From Cafeteria roenbergensis (lineage: Eukaryota > Sar > Bigyra > Bicosoecida > Cafeteriaceae): DNA of 64,000 nt. Each line of letters starts with the position of its first letter. Position 1 is the stretch's first letter. Both the position numbers and the translations under genes were made by a program. Location: positions 186,001 to 250,000 of the forward strand of contig VLTN01000008.1 in the NCBI GenBank assembly GCA_008330645.1, given 5' to 3'. Positions 1 through 11,048 of this stretch are shown one piece after another. The notes below the pieces were generated by a model. It was not told the DNA's origin, did no database searches, and saw only the letters and a program-made list of their open reading frames with translations.

Positions 1-113
1 CCGCGGCGAAGCAATTGGCAGTGCGCGGCCCAGGCTCGACCAGGCGCCGCAAGAGCAAGGCCGTGATATACGCAGCACACTGCCAGCCCGGCCAACGGCG
101 CCTGCCGCCTCAC

Positions 114-207
114 TGTTGGGGTCGAGGGTGTCGAAGCTGAATCCAAGGAGGAAGCAGCTTACGATCACCGTGATGCCGGTCATGCCGGCGAGGATGAAGC
201 CGGACAT
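114..207 (-). CDS. First exon of a membrane protein, runs off the left edge (partial)
   Basis: The minus-strand ATG at 207 opens 31 codons plus one base, ending at 114 before a GTGAGG donor (113-108). The rest of the gene lies beyond the left edge. The peptide has one strongly hydrophobic segment (about residues 4-23, core GMTGITVIVSCFLLGF) followed at once by FDTLDPN. I have a loose memory of protist membrane proteins with one N-terminal TM helix followed by a phrase like SFxTLxPNEYGL, some with SPFH/band-7 domains, but no such domain is visible here. Seen: start, TM segment and donor. Inferred: that it is a real gene. The start is divergent from the kinase gene at 620, which supports a promoter between them. 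A GTAAGC inside the exon is a possible alternative donor but would break the FDTLDPN phrase. Confidence 0.45.
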
Positions 208-619
208 GGTGACAAGCACGAGCCACCAACCCGGGGCACGAACAAGGGGGGGAGCGCGCGGGGCTGGCGCTCGGGGTCGAGTGGGTTCGGCGTGGGGAAC
301 GCCCGCAGAAAATGGGGCGCTCAACGAGCAGCCTCGCGATCGTCCTTGCCGGCGACTCAACCGCTGCCCGGCAGAGCGGGGGCGGCGCGGAAGCCCCTGC
401 TGGTGGCACGCAAGCCAAGCACGAGAGCCCCGCCTTGCTGCCGTCGGCCAATAGCCCTCGCAAACCTGGCTGCGGGCGCCTGACGGAAAATGCGGTCGCG
501 GCTGCGTCGCCTTGCTCCTGGTCGTGCTGCACCGGGGCTCTGCCTGCGCGGGCCGACCGGCCGGCCTGAGCCCATGCACCTTGACGACAGGTGGCACGGG
601 TAGCACCTGCGTGCCTGCT
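208..619. promoter_or_regulatory. Divergent intergenic region (membrane protein / dephospho-CoA kinase)
   Basis: The 412 bp between two divergent start codons hold no convincing coding exon. The region presumably carries both promoters and 5' UTRs. I see no TATA box or clear motif. Confidence 0.4.
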
Positions 620-1555
620 ATGGCGGGCGACCTGAGCATGGCAGTCGCGATTGCTGGCGCCGTCGCCGGTTGCCTGGTCGCCGGCTTTTTGGACAGGAGA
701 CTGGCTCACGTGTCCGCCGCTGCCCAGCTGGCGCTCCGCGGCGCGGCCATGGGCGGGATCGCGGTGGCTATCGCGCCGGCGTCTACCCGTGCCACGGTGG
801 CAGCAGTGTTCCAAGGGTCAGCGCCGTTGCAGTCGCTGATGTCGATGGAGGGCATTGCCTTTGCTGCGCGGGAGACCGCAGTCGTGATTGCCGCCGGTGC
901 AGCGTTCCTGCTTGGGCAGCGGCTGAACGCCGTCGGGGTCACGGGGGGCATTTCCAGCGGAAAGTCGGCCCTGTCCGCGGCCATCGCTGACCAGCTGGGG
1001 GAGCGGGCAGTGTTGCTGGACGCGGACGAGATCAGCCACCGCCTGCAGCGCCCCGGGACGCCGCTGCACGACCGCATTGTGAGGGAATTCGGGGAGGAGC
1101 ACGTGTGCGACGGCAAGGGCCGGCTCGACCGCCGAAAGCTGGGCCTCGTTGTGTTCGGGGACGCCGGCTGCCGGCGGCGCCTCAACGCCCTGACTCACCC
1201 GGCCATCGGCGCAGAGATTGCAAGGCTGGCTGCGTGGCACGGCCTGGTGCTGGGCAAGGTTGTGGTGATCGACGCCGCCCTTCTCCTCGCCTCTCCAGCC
1301 TTGGGATGGCTCTGCTGGCCGATCCTCGTGGTGACTTGCGACCCGGCGGAGCAGCGACGCCGGCTCGAGGCGAGGGACCCCGACCTGGGGCCCGACGCCG
1401 CGGCGGCACGCATCGCAGCGCAGCCCTCTGCTGCAGAGCTGCTCTCCAGGGCCGGGTGGGCCGGCCGGAGAATCTGCAACGACGGGTCGGTGGACGCGCT
1501 GCGGCGGCGGGCGGCGCAGGAGGGCGCTGCAATCATCGCGGCCCTAGGGATCTAG
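620..1555 (+). CDS. DCAKD: Dephospho-CoA kinase with hydrophobic N-terminal extension
   Basis: The 311-residue, single-exon product is a dephospho-CoA kinase (CoaE family), which phosphorylates dephospho-CoA in the last step of CoA synthesis. Residues about 105-300 carry the family signatures in order: P-loop VTGGISSGKS (residues 107-116, Lys115), the DADEISHRL acceptor-site motif, the dG-LDR-L-vF segment, an HPAIG motif, and a VTCDPAEQRRRLEARD lid-type arginine cluster. A typical CoaE starts a few residues before the P-loop. Here about 105 extra residues precede it, rich in Ala/Gly/Val with two to four possible TM or amphipathic helices, suggesting membrane or organelle targeting. The first ATG in frame is 620, with a second at 638. 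The frame stays open upstream, so an unseen 5' exon is possible. The family call is firm; the start and targeting are inference. Confidence 0.88.
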   Translation: MAGDLSMAVAIAGAVAGCLVAGFLDRRLAHVSAAAQLALRGAAMGGIAVAIAPASTRATVAAVFQGSAPLQSLMSMEGIAFAARETAVVIAAGAAFLLGQRLNAVGVTGGISSGKSALSAAIADQLGERAVLLDADEISHRLQRPGTPLHDRIVREFGEEHVCDGKGRLDRRKLGLVVFGDAGCRRRLNALTHPAIGAEIARLAAWHGLVLGKVVVIDAALLLASPALGWLCWPILVVTCDPAEQRRRLEARDPDLGPDAAAARIAAQPSAAELLSRAGWAGRRICNDGSVDALRRRAAQEGAAIIAALGI

Positions 1556-2080
1556 CGGAGGGGCGTTGGGCCCCGTTGCTCTTGCATGCGGCGGCTGCTG
1601 TCAGGCCGGACAGCGCGGTCGGCGCGCTAGCAGGCCGGCTCGCAGCGCGGCCCTTCACTCTCCACGCCGCGCCCTGCTGCGTTCTCATGCCGGGCTGCGC
1701 GCGAAAGCGCAAGAGCGGCTTCCCATTGTGCGACTCTGTCGGTGCGTTTGTGCGCGCGGCTGGCTGCTGCTCCAGGTGAGCGAAACGTTGCGCGTCCCTG
1801 GGCCGATCCGAGCAAGTCGCAAACTCGTCCTTGTCCGTCGCTGCCCGCACAAGAGCCACCGGCCACGCACCCAGTTGGGGGCGGCAGAGTGAGCCTGCCT
1901 TGGCCGTGCGTGTGAGCTCCATGGACCTGGGCAGGGCACAGTGGCCGCCCGCGTGCAGAGCCGCTCAAAGCTGGCCGTCGGGAGATTGGATGGTGCAACC
2001 GTCGAGCACCCGCAGCTCCGCGGCCTGGCCGAGGCGGCGCGGTGGACCGCGGGGCTTCTGGCCCCCCGCGGCGCACCGTC
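1556..2080. other. Intergenic region, nothing recognised
   Basis: These 525 bp follow the dephospho-CoA kinase stop and precede the next proposed start. Overlapping open frames on both strands look like GC-rich noise without family resemblance. I see no repeat or RNA gene. Confidence 0.4.
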
Positions 2081-5000
2081 ATGAGCAGCCGGGGCGGGGG
2101 TGAGCGTGTGGGGCGAGAGCCGGGCCGTGCGACCGGTGACTCGCGCTGGCGTTGGCCGCCCGGCCATCGTGATTGGCTGCGCTTCGCAACTTGCCAGGCC
2201 ACCTGTGGAAGGGGATGACACGCCACAGAACGGTTCGCCGCACCTTGATTTGCCTTGCGCAGGCCGGCCGGTGGCGCCTGACGTGGCTCCTTTGGCTGGG
2301 GGTGGGTTGTCCGCGCGGGAGTCGGCTCGCGGCGACCTCTCCCCGACCCGGTCTAGCGCTGGCCGCTCCAGTGCATCTCCGTCGAGAGTGCCGCGCTCAG
2401 GGCCGTTCGCAGGCTTGCGACGGGCGGCTGCGCGCGCCCCCGCACGCCGCAGCGCGTCTGGCAGCGGGAGGGACCCGTTCGGCTTGGCGTCCTCCGCGTC
2501 GCGAACGTCGTCTGAGCTTGCGCCGCCTCCGGTTTTCGGACGCAACGCACGGACCGTGCGGTTCCAAAAAGAGGGCCCTCGCTTCCAGAACATGGAGGCG
2601 CGCTACGTCAACAAGCGCCAGGCGCGGCAGTCCAGCTACGGCACACACAGCCCCGGCCCGGTGTACAGTCCTCAGTCAGACTTTGGCGTGGTGCCCCCCT
2701 TGCCCGAGTCGCACTTTCTGATGCGAACTTCGCCCCTTCTCCGTCTCGGCATCGGCACCGCAGCCGAGGCGCACATCCAGCTGAAACGGCAAGGTGAGCC
2801 CGCCGGCGCCGCGATGCCACTGCCCCACCGGCCACCCCCCGCCACTCACGCGCCCCCCCCCACCCCCGGATCACCTGCGTGCTTATTTTGCGGCAGAGGC
2901 GGGAGCGGGAGCCCTCTCCGTGAGCGTGCCAGCAAGCCCGCGCGTCTGGTCTTCCGGGCGTGCTCGCGAGCTGGCAGGCTTGGAGCTCGCGCCCGCCCCC
3001 GCCCCTTCCGCGGCCGCGCCACAGCCAAGGCTCAGCCGTGGCGCGGAAAGGCAGCACGCAACATCACCAGCCACTTCCCCCCCGCGGCGTCGCCGCCACA
3101 GCGCGCTTGGTCGGCTCCTGGCCGGCCTCCCGAGAGCCGTCGCCGCCACAGCGGCCGCCGTCGCTACCGCTGCTGCCGCAGCAGCCGCGTGGCGGAGGCA
3201 GGGCGCCGGGCGGGAGCGGAGGCGGGAGCGGTGTGTGCGTGTGTGTGCGTGTGCGTGCCTGGGGGCGGGCGCCCAGCGTCCTCCTCCCTCTCCGCACCCC
3301 GCACCGCGCACCACCTCGTTCCCAGCCCCAACCCGCCTGTCCCTCCGACGCTCGCGGCTTGCGCGTGCGAGCGCGGGAGCGGCGGCCGGCCGCCGGCGCA
3401 GCCCCAGGGAGGCAGGTGCACGACCCGACTGCCGAGCGCCGCGAACCCTCGGCGATGGCGACCGCGGCGGCATCCCAGCGCGCGGTGTGGCGTCTCCAGA
3501 CCGCGGCTGAGGTGCCGCAAGGCAACACCAGGACACCCCTTGCAACGCGGCGATGCTCGCTGTGCCGACCGCTCGCCGCTCGCCGCCCGCCGCTCGCTGC
3601 CGCTGCCGCTGCCGGCGAGATTGCGCTGTCACTATTCCTTTCATCCTCCTGCCGCGAAACCGCAGGGGCTGCGAACGATCCTTCCATTCTCGACCTGGAT
3701 CCCCGCGAGCGCCTTCACCGTCTGCCCGCTCGCTGGCAGGCGCCCCCCACCCGCCGCCGCATGGATGACACCGGGCGCTTCACCTCCCGGACGGCCGGCC
3801 AGGACGCCCTGGAGCGCCGCCGGCGGTGGCTCGCCCGGATCAGGGAGGCCGAGCCCTCGGCTGCGCGCGGCCAGGACGACGGGTCCACTTTTGCTGGGAG
3901 CGTGTACGATCGTCCAGCGAGCTCTGCCGCTTCCTACTTCTCCATCAGCTCCCGGCCGGGATCGCGTCTCAGCCACTTCGCCACCACGACTGCAGACGAC
4001 GCGAGCTTGGCCGGCGTGGACGAGACGCTCTTTGCGGAGGGGGGCGGCGGCTCCGCCACCTCGCCCCTGCGCTTCGGGCCGCCGAGCCCCCCGCTGACAA
4101 CGGTGCGGGAGGCGGCTGAGGCCGCGCCAGAGACCGTCGACCCGCGGCGAGCGAGCACAGCCGGCGCGGGGGCGCGGCCGGACGGAGCGGCGGCAGACGG
4201 AGGGGGCGCCAGTCGCCCAGCCCTGCAGGTTCGCCGAGGGCGGTTCACGGCGAGCACGCCTCTCTCGGCCTCGGACCTGCTGCACCTCCGCCGCCAACGG
4301 GAGGCCGAGGCTCAGACCGCCCGGCCAGGCGGCGCGCGCAGTGGCGCCCCCGCGGAGCCTCCAGCCGGCGCCTCCGACAGCGCCAGCGCCGCCTCCGGGA
4401 AGAGCGCCCAGGCTGCTGCCGCTGCGCTGGGCAGCCGCGCGCCCGGCGGCCGAGGCCGCCGCCCTGCCGCGCTGTCCGTGGGAGACGACGACGCCGAGTG
4501 CGGCGGCGCTGCCGGTGGCGCGGAGGCGAGCGTGCCCGGCAGCCCGCCGCCCAGCTCGCCGTCGGGCGGGCCGCGGAAGGACTGGCCCGGCGTCGGCTCC
4601 GTCGCGCGGCCGCTGGCGTTCCGGCCCGCGGGCATGCCCCCCGTCGGTGTTCGCCACGCCGTCGCCTCCCCGATGGCGGCGAGCGCCAGAGGCGGCGCGG
4701 CGGCGGGCCCTAGCTCTGGCAGCGGAGGAGGGGCGGGGCCCGACCCCGGCGCCGGGTGGGGGCGCGCAGACTCCCGCTCTTCGCCCGCGGCTCGCGTCCC
4801 GGCACCCTCTCCTGTGGCGACCCAGGCCGACGCCGCCGCCGCGAGTGGGCCCTACGGCAGGCTTTCGCCGGGCGCGGCTGCGCAGCGGGGCTGGGCTGCG
4901 CACGGGGCCGCATCGTCCGCCGCCCGGGCCTGCCCGACGGGACCCGACTTGCCTGCCCAGAGGGCTCTGCCGGGGTTCTTCGACGCCACCCGCAGCGGCG

Positions 5001-6301
5001 CTCACGCCACCGTGACGGCCTTCGAGGACGATGAGCTTGCAACGGCCCACGGGGCGCGAGAGGCACGCATCCCAGGGGCGCAAGCTGCCGAGGCCGCGCG
5101 CTCCGCCGCGATGGCGGAGGTGTTGATGCGGGCCGGAACCTCGCCAGAGGCCGTTTCGGCGGCCGAGGCAGAGGCGGGCTTGCTGCGTCCCCGCTCCCGC
5201 TCCGGGATGCGCCAGGGCGATTCGCGGGTGACGGGCATGGGCAACAGCGCAGCCGGGTTCGTCGCCGGCGGCGGCTTGGGTGGCAGCCGTCCATGCACGG
5301 CTGGGAGCGAGGCGGGCTCCATCTTCGCAGACGGCCACTTCCCGCCCTGGCCGTCCCGCCCCGCGTCGCGCGCAACGGAGATGTTCTCGGCGTCGCGGGG
5401 CCCGTCGCCGTCGCAGGGGTCCGACTGGCAGGACCTCCACTCCGCGCCGAGGGGCGCGGACGGGCCAGCCGGGCGCCGCGGCTCGTCGGGCGGCAGCCCC
5501 AGCTCCATGGCAGGCCCGTCCCGCCCAGAGGGCATCCTGCTCGCCGACTACCGCTGGCACGACCCGGCCTCCCGCCGCCCGTCCACCCCCGACCGCCCGG
5601 CCGTCCGCACCCCCCAGCCCCGCCCCGCGCACTCCCAGCTCGCCGCCCTCTCGCCGCGCCACCACGGCGCCCCGACGGCGGCCCGGTTCGCCCAGCCCAC
5701 CGAAGCGTCCTCCTTTCGCGAGGCGGAGCTGGCGCGAAACCGCGGGGACAGGCCTCTGGCCGCCACGATCCTGGCCAGCACGGTGGCCGGCGCGGGCCGG
5801 AGCGCCACCGCCGAGGCCTCGCTGCTTGCCTCCCTGGCAGTGACGGAGGCAAGCCGGCCCGTGTCTGCAGCAGCGGCCTCGCGGCCGCGCGGCGGCGTGG
5901 CGAGCCGCGCCAGATCACCGCCTCGCGCATCCACGCCGGCCGTGGGCGCGGGGGCGCTGAGCTATTCAGCGCAGTCCCTGCCGCTCCAGCGCTACCTCGC
6001 GACCGGGGCGCGGCCAGTGCCCAAGACAGCCCGCGCGCGCGGCGCAACGGAGCTCTTCCCCTTCGCCAACGCGGAGGCCGTGCCAGTGGCCTGGGCCGCT
6101 GCGCAAGTCGATGAGGGCGAGGCCAAGGCCGAGGGAGGCCGCCAGCTGCCGCGCAGCTCGGGAGGGGTGCCCAGGGCCAAGCGCAGCTGGGCAAGTGCCC
6201 AACAGCTGCCCAGGGTGCGCGGCGCCTCTGCGCAGCGCACCCGGAAAGTCGCCATAGCCGGGCAGCGCCCCGCGACCGCAGTGGCCCGCGCCCGCCGATG
6301 A
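2081..6301 (+). CDS. STPGP-type (CIMAP/ODF3-like) N-terminus joined to long disordered protein
   Basis: Proposed exons are 2081-2099, 2263-2793 and 3666-6301 (phases 1 and 1), giving 1,061 residues. Exon 2 ends with a stretch typical of flagellar STPGP proteins: VRFQKEGPRFQNMEARYVNK, then SYGTHSPGPVYSP. This resembles axonemal proteins of the ODF3/CIMAP type that bind microtubule walls. Exon 3 encodes about 850 residues rich in Ala, Gly, Pro, Ser and Arg with no recognised domain, probably disordered. The junction rests on a GTGAGC donor at 2794, an acceptor after a pyrimidine tract at 3665, and matching phase; the 872-bp intron holds a GT-rich run. The alternative is two genes, the second starting at ATG 3761 (846 residues). 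The exon 2 family link and the existence of the 3' ORF are reasonably safe. Their fusion is not. Confidence 0.5.
3231..3258 (+). repeat. GT-rich simple repeat
   Basis: An imperfect (GT)n/(GTGC) run lies within the proposed 872-bp intron of the STPGP-type gene. Confidence 0.7.
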
Positions 6302-6823
6302 TGCCCCTTGTTCAGCGGCAGGAGTGCTCGGCGGGCTATACATTTGCCCAGGAGCCTTCACACCGCACCTCTTGTACCCGTCTTGTTTGGATGCGGGAGC
6401 TTCTGAACACAGATCTCCGGCCGCAAGTGCGCGCGCACGCCGGTGAAAGCTGTACGGCAGCGGGCGCCTTGCGAGGACTGTGTGAGCGAGACGCTTCCTT
6501 CCTGTCTTGCAAATTGAGCGCCCGCAACACGCCTGGCAAAACCGGGATGACTAGTGTCGAATCCAGCGCCGTCGCTGCACGCTCTCACCTAGCAATTGGA
6601 GTGACGCTGCGGCGAAGAGTGCACAGAATTGCCGGTTTCACGGCGGGTCTGTTGCGCACGCGCACGGCTCCATCGCCGCAGCGGCCGCACCTGCGGGACG
6701 GTGGGCGGACGGTTGGCGATATTGGCCGGCGGCAGCAACATTCAGCAATCGAGCGCGCGGAATGTCGCACACTGCTGGGGCACCGCCGCAAGAGCCGGAG
6801 CGCGCCCAGCAGCTGGCAGCGGC
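6302..6823. other. Intergenic region, presumed promoter of the Josephin gene
   Basis: These 522 bp lie between two plus-strand genes. I see no ORF with family resemblance and no clear core promoter element. Confidence 0.35.
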
Positions 6824-8721
6824 ATGTTCGATCCGTCTGGGAGCTTCGGTCGTCTCACGACTGCGGCCTGGTCGTCGCTTGCGGGAGCTGGCCAGCCGGA
6901 GCAGCTCATATTCCATGGTGAGCAGCTTACTGCCGCCCAGGCGCGCTCGTGGCGTCGTGCTGCCCCCTCCCCGGTCCCCCCCCCCCCCCCCATTCGCCGC
7001 GAGAGAGCGCCCGTGTCTCGTCGCTTGCTGTTGCACGCAGAGCGGCAACAGGCCGCGCTCTGCGGTCAGCACTGCCTGAACAACCTGCTGCAAGGTGAGA
7101 GTCAAATGCCGCAGTCCGGCCATCCGAGCATGTGCGCTGTGGCTGGACCTGGCAGTTTGGCTTGGACGCACGGGCATGCCCTTCTGCGCAGACCCAGCAA
7201 GGTCGAGCCCGCTTGCCGAACCAATCGTTCCGCTGTCGCGCAGCTCCGCTGTTCACGGCGAGCGACTTGGCCACGCTCGCGTGGGAGTTGGACAGTGCCG
7301 AGGCAAGCCTCATGGCTGGGGGAGTAGCGGGGGAGAGCACCAACGTGGACGAGGCAGGCAATTTCAGCATCTCCGTGCTGCGGCGAGCCGTGGGGCGATC
7401 GCACGGGCTGGAGCTGCTGTCAGACCCGTCCCTCGTGGAGGCGGCGCTCCGGTCGCCCACTGAGAATGCCGCGTACGTGCTGAACCACCACGCGCACTGG
7501 TTCACGGTGCGGAAACTTCACGGAACGTACTGGGACTTGAACTCGACGAGGGCGTTCCCGACGAAGATTACAGACTTTTATCTCGCAGCGTACCTGGCTC
7601 AAATGCAGTCCGACGGCTACAGCATATTTGTAGTGCGGCCCGCCGACAAGCTCCCGCCCCCGCCCAAGGACCGCAGCATGGGCGCCAGCTCCAGCTTCCA
7701 TACCCTGGCCTCTCTCCGCGCCGCCGAGGAGCGGGCCGTCCGGGAGGCACGCGCCGCTCAAGCCTCCACCGCCGCCCAGGCGGACACCGACCCGCAGCTG
7801 GCCGCCGCACTGGAGGCCAGCCGAGCCGCCGCCGAAGGCCGTCCCGCGCGCTTCGCGTCGCCGACCACCGCCGCAGACGAGGAGGAGGCGCAGCTTCAGT
7901 CCGCGCTTCGGGCGTCTTTGGGCCAGGGAGGGGCGCCGTCCTCCTCCTCCTCCTCCTCCTCCTCTTCCCGGCTGGCCCCGTCCCCGTCCCGCACCGCCAC
8001 TGCGGAGGAGCTCGCGGCAGTGCGCGCCATGAACCCGGGGCTGGACGACGACACTCTCACCGCCATCGCGCTCAGCCTGCGCGCCCCGTCTCCCGCGCGG
8101 GCGCCTGGCGCCGCCGCCTCGCGCAGCCCCGCGTCGCCCATGGGAGGCAGCGCCAGCCACGCCGCCGCCGGCGGAGGCTTTCGGCTCGGAGGCGGCATCG
8201 GGTCGTCCGGCGCCAGCGCGGGTGCCGCCACGGCGCCGCCCGCCGGAGCCGGGGCACGCGCCCCGCCAGGCGCTGCCGCTGCTCTAGGGAAGCTCGAGGC
8301 GGCAGCGACGGTGCTCCTTCCGGTGACGACGCCGGGGCCATCCACGCGTGTGCGCATCACGCCGCTGGCACCCTCGGGCGCGCCCGCGCCCCACGTGAGC
8401 TCCAGAGTCCCCCTCGAGGCCCCCGCCGCTGGAGTGCTGGCGTGGGCATGGCTGCAGCAGCTCGCCGTCTCCTTCCCGGGGCTCGAGGCGGAGCCTTGCC
8501 CCATCCCGTCGTCCAAGTCGCACGCTGCGGCGCTTGTGTCCACCGCCGCGGCCCAGGCCGCGGAGGCCTGTCGCGTCGTCCTCAACGCCAAGGGAACACC
8601 CGGGACGCTCGAGGCTGCGGTGCAGGCGGCGAGCCCGACTCTCCCGGGGGGCCTTCCCACAGTGGCCGACGCCAACTTCAAGATGCAGCAGGTCGTCGCA
8701 TCGCCCCGTCCCGAGGCTTGA
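6824..8721 (+). CDS. ATXN3: Josephin-domain deubiquitinase (ataxin-3 type) with UIMs
   Basis: Exons 6824-6917, 7041-7094 and 7244-8721 (both introns phase 1) encode 541 residues. Joining them recreates the Josephin start: IFHERQQAALCGQHCLNN, then LLQAPLFTASDLA. Cys39 (LCGQHC) is the expected catalytic Cys. The catalytic His lies in AHWFTVRK and the Asn in YWDLNS, so the triad is complete. The family cleaves ubiquitin chains in protein quality control. Downstream are three UIM-like helices (around QLAAALEASRAA, AQLQSALRASLG and LTAIALSLRA), as in ataxin-3. A poly-Ser run encoded by (TCC)n lies between the second and third. The tail is Ala/Pro-rich. About 31 residues precede the usual family start, so translation could begin differently. 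The gene converges with the DUF155 gene at 9048. Confidence 0.9.
7940..7971 (+). repeat. (TCC)n coding microsatellite, poly-Ser
   Basis: A run of TCC codons in the Josephin gene encodes about 10 consecutive serines between UIM-like motifs. Length variation is likely. Confidence 0.75.
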
Positions 8722-8760
8722 CAGCAGCAGGGACAGGCGCCTGTGCGCACGTGCGCCTGG

Positions 8761-8796
8761 TGTGTGTGTGTGTGTGCGTGTGTGTGTGTGTGTGCA
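8761..8796 (+). repeat. (TG)n microsatellite downstream of the Josephin gene
   Basis: Thirty-six bases of nearly pure TG with one interruption begin 40 bp past the Josephin stop, in a 326-bp convergent intergenic region (8722-9047). GU-rich stretches commonly lie downstream of eukaryotic cleavage sites, so a 3'-end role is possible but unproven. Confidence 0.75.
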
Positions 8797-9047
8797 CATG
8801 GCCCGCAGTGCATGGCTTGTTGCTCTTCACACGCGTTCGTCCCTCCTGCGGCCGGGGCAGAGCAGGCCGGCTGGCGCCACCCGCCGGCCTCCCGCAGCAC
8901 CTCCCTGCCCCTGACACCACACAGGCAGTCGAGCACTCAGCCGCCTTGCCTTGCAAGCGTCCCTGCGCGATCGAGCCAGCGCTCGGCAGTGCGGCCCCGC
9001 TCTCTTCTTCACGCCAGTCAGTCTCTCAGGCAACGCAGCGGCCGCAC

Positions 9048-10715
9048 TCAGTGGCGCTGGCCCGCCACGTCAGCGAGGGTTGAAGCCTCGCCGGCCAGGA
9101 GCTCCCACAGACCGCGCACGAAGGCCCCGCCATGCCCGTGGTACAGCTCCACCGCCGAAATGGCAAGCTCCACCGTCAGGATCAGGACGATTTGCACCTC
9201 GAGCCGCTCGATCGCGGTTTCGCCCTTCTGCGCTCAGCAGCGGGACGCGTTGGGCAGGGCGAGTCATGGTTGCGCGCGAGCGCGCGCGTTCGTGCGCGCG
9301 CGTGAACGTGCGACCCCAGGCGCTCGTGGCGCAGGCTGGCAAGAGAGCTTGACAAGGCTGCTCGCAGCAAAGGTGCCCACCTCGTGCAAGCAGAACTTGA
9401 CAAGCTCGCTGACGTGGCCCAGGCGCTCCACCACCTCAGCGGCACGGGTGGGCAGCTCCAGCTCGTCACTCTGCGACAAGGCGACCGAGACACGAGCGGT
9501 GGTGCACGCCAGTCGCTCGAGACAGCCGCAGCAACCCTACCACGTGCTAGCCGCGCCCTCTCGTGGGGGCGAGCGGGCGGCTGTCAAGACAGATGCGGCG
9601 CAGCCAGAGCGCCGCCGGGCTCACCATGGCCGCCAGCAGGTCCTCGTAGCGCGTATCCATCCAGGCGGCAGAGCCTGGCAGTCGCATCGACTGCACGCCC
9701 GTGCCCATGACAGCGTCCGTTACGGCCGAGTTGGAGGCCAGCACCCGGTAGAGGCGCTTCCTCCCAATCGCGTCCAGGCGTTGCTCCTGCGCCGGGACGA
9801 GAGCGAGAGGCGTCACGCGCGCGCAGCGGGGGCGGCAGCGCCAAAGGGGGGGGGGGGGGGTTGCGGGAGGCCAGGGCACGGGGGCGGCTCAAGCCGGACC
9901 GGAGGCGCGCTTGGGCGGGGTGCAACCGGCAATGCCGCCCCGCCAGCGAGGAGCGGGTTCTGAACGCAGAGGGCTAACGCGGGAGCTCTCACCCTGACAC
10001 GTTCGTTGAGCCAAGCGGCCTCAGCGTGCAGCCTGTCAGCGCCGCCCTCGTACACCTGCAGGAGGATGGACTGTTCCAGGGCCCCAGCGATGACGCGCAC
10101 GCTCTCCAGGTCCAGCCGCTTCACCACCAGCGTGCCCTCCTCCAGGGCGCACCACCCCTCGAGGGATCGGCGCACCTCCACGGTCATGTAGTCGCTGATG
10201 CGGCGCAGCTCCATGTTGGACACGGCGGCCGGGCCCTCGAAGGGCATCACGGGCAGCGGGGAGCTCGAGGGGGCAGGCGGAGGGCGGGGGCCGACGCCTA
10301 GCATGCGCAGGACCCGCTGAACGCCGCCGCTGGGCGCTTGCGCCGTCTCAAACGCTGTTGCTGCGGTCGCGGCCGAGGACATCGCCGGGCCCGACTCCAC
10401 CTCGAGGGGACTGGCGTGCGCCACGGCAAGCGCCAGGGGCTCTTTGCACTCCTCCAGGTCGCAGTTGACCAGAACCACGACGCCCCGCCGCGTGATGCAC
10501 AAGTGCGAGGCGAGACGCGTTGCTGGTTTTTGCATGGCCAGGTGCGGCACCAGCTGCTCCTCCCGAGGCCTCAGGCTGAGCGTCAGCATGTTCTTGTCGC
10601 TCGTGGCGAACCACTCCTGGCTCAGCGAGTGCGACATGATCGCGTTGCGCAGCGTGGGCAGGCGGACCTGGCCCATGGCCTTCATGGCCAACACCCGCGC
10701 CTTGTCTGACGGCAT
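9048..10715 (-). CDS. RMND1/RMD1-type (DUF155) membrane protein
   Basis: Minus-strand exons 10715-9993, 9786-9625, 9470-9381 and 9227-9048, all phase 0, encode 384 residues (family usually 350-450). The call rests on the order of conserved DUF155 features: an N-terminal Arg/Thr-rich strand region with RGVVVLVNCDLEE, then YMTVEVRRSLEGW, then a helix ALEQSILLQVYEGGADRLHAEAAW, then RLYRVLASNSAV...SAAWMDTRYEDL, then PTRAAEVVERLGHVSELVKF, and finally RLEVQIVLILTVELAISAVE as a C-terminal TM segment near the end. In animals RMND1 supports mitochondrial translation at the inner membrane; yeast RMD1 relatives occur at other membranes. No clear mitochondrial presequence is visible at ATG 10715, so location is open. 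Donors are GTGAG except GTGGGC after exon 3. The family assignment is from memory of motif order. Confidence 0.78.
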
Positions 10716-11048
10716 GGCCAGCGCGCACGCTCGTGGGCCAGGGGAAGACGGGCCGGGCCCCGGATCCTACCCAGCGGGGAGTCAATGCCGGCCTGGTCTG
10801 CCGAGCGCCGCCCTTCCCCTCGTGACGCTGCGGCGGCGACGGTGCGATTCGATGGGGGGCAAGTTCCCGCGGCCGGCTCTGCCCTGGGGCGCATGTTTTG
10901 CGCCCACTGTGACGAGCGCAGGCGCCAGCAAAGACTGGGGCGGCGATGCGCGTGTCCACACGAGCGCTTCGGTGTGTGCAGCTAAAGGCGGCTCACACGC
11001 ATGTTTCGACTTGGGCGGCACGACTGACTGCGACGCAATCGCGGCGAC
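10716..11048. other. Intergenic region upstream of the DUF155 gene
   Basis: These 333 bp lie between two minus-strand genes, the UCH 3' end being at 11049. The stretch presumably holds the DUF155 gene promoter. I see no distinctive element. Confidence 0.35.
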
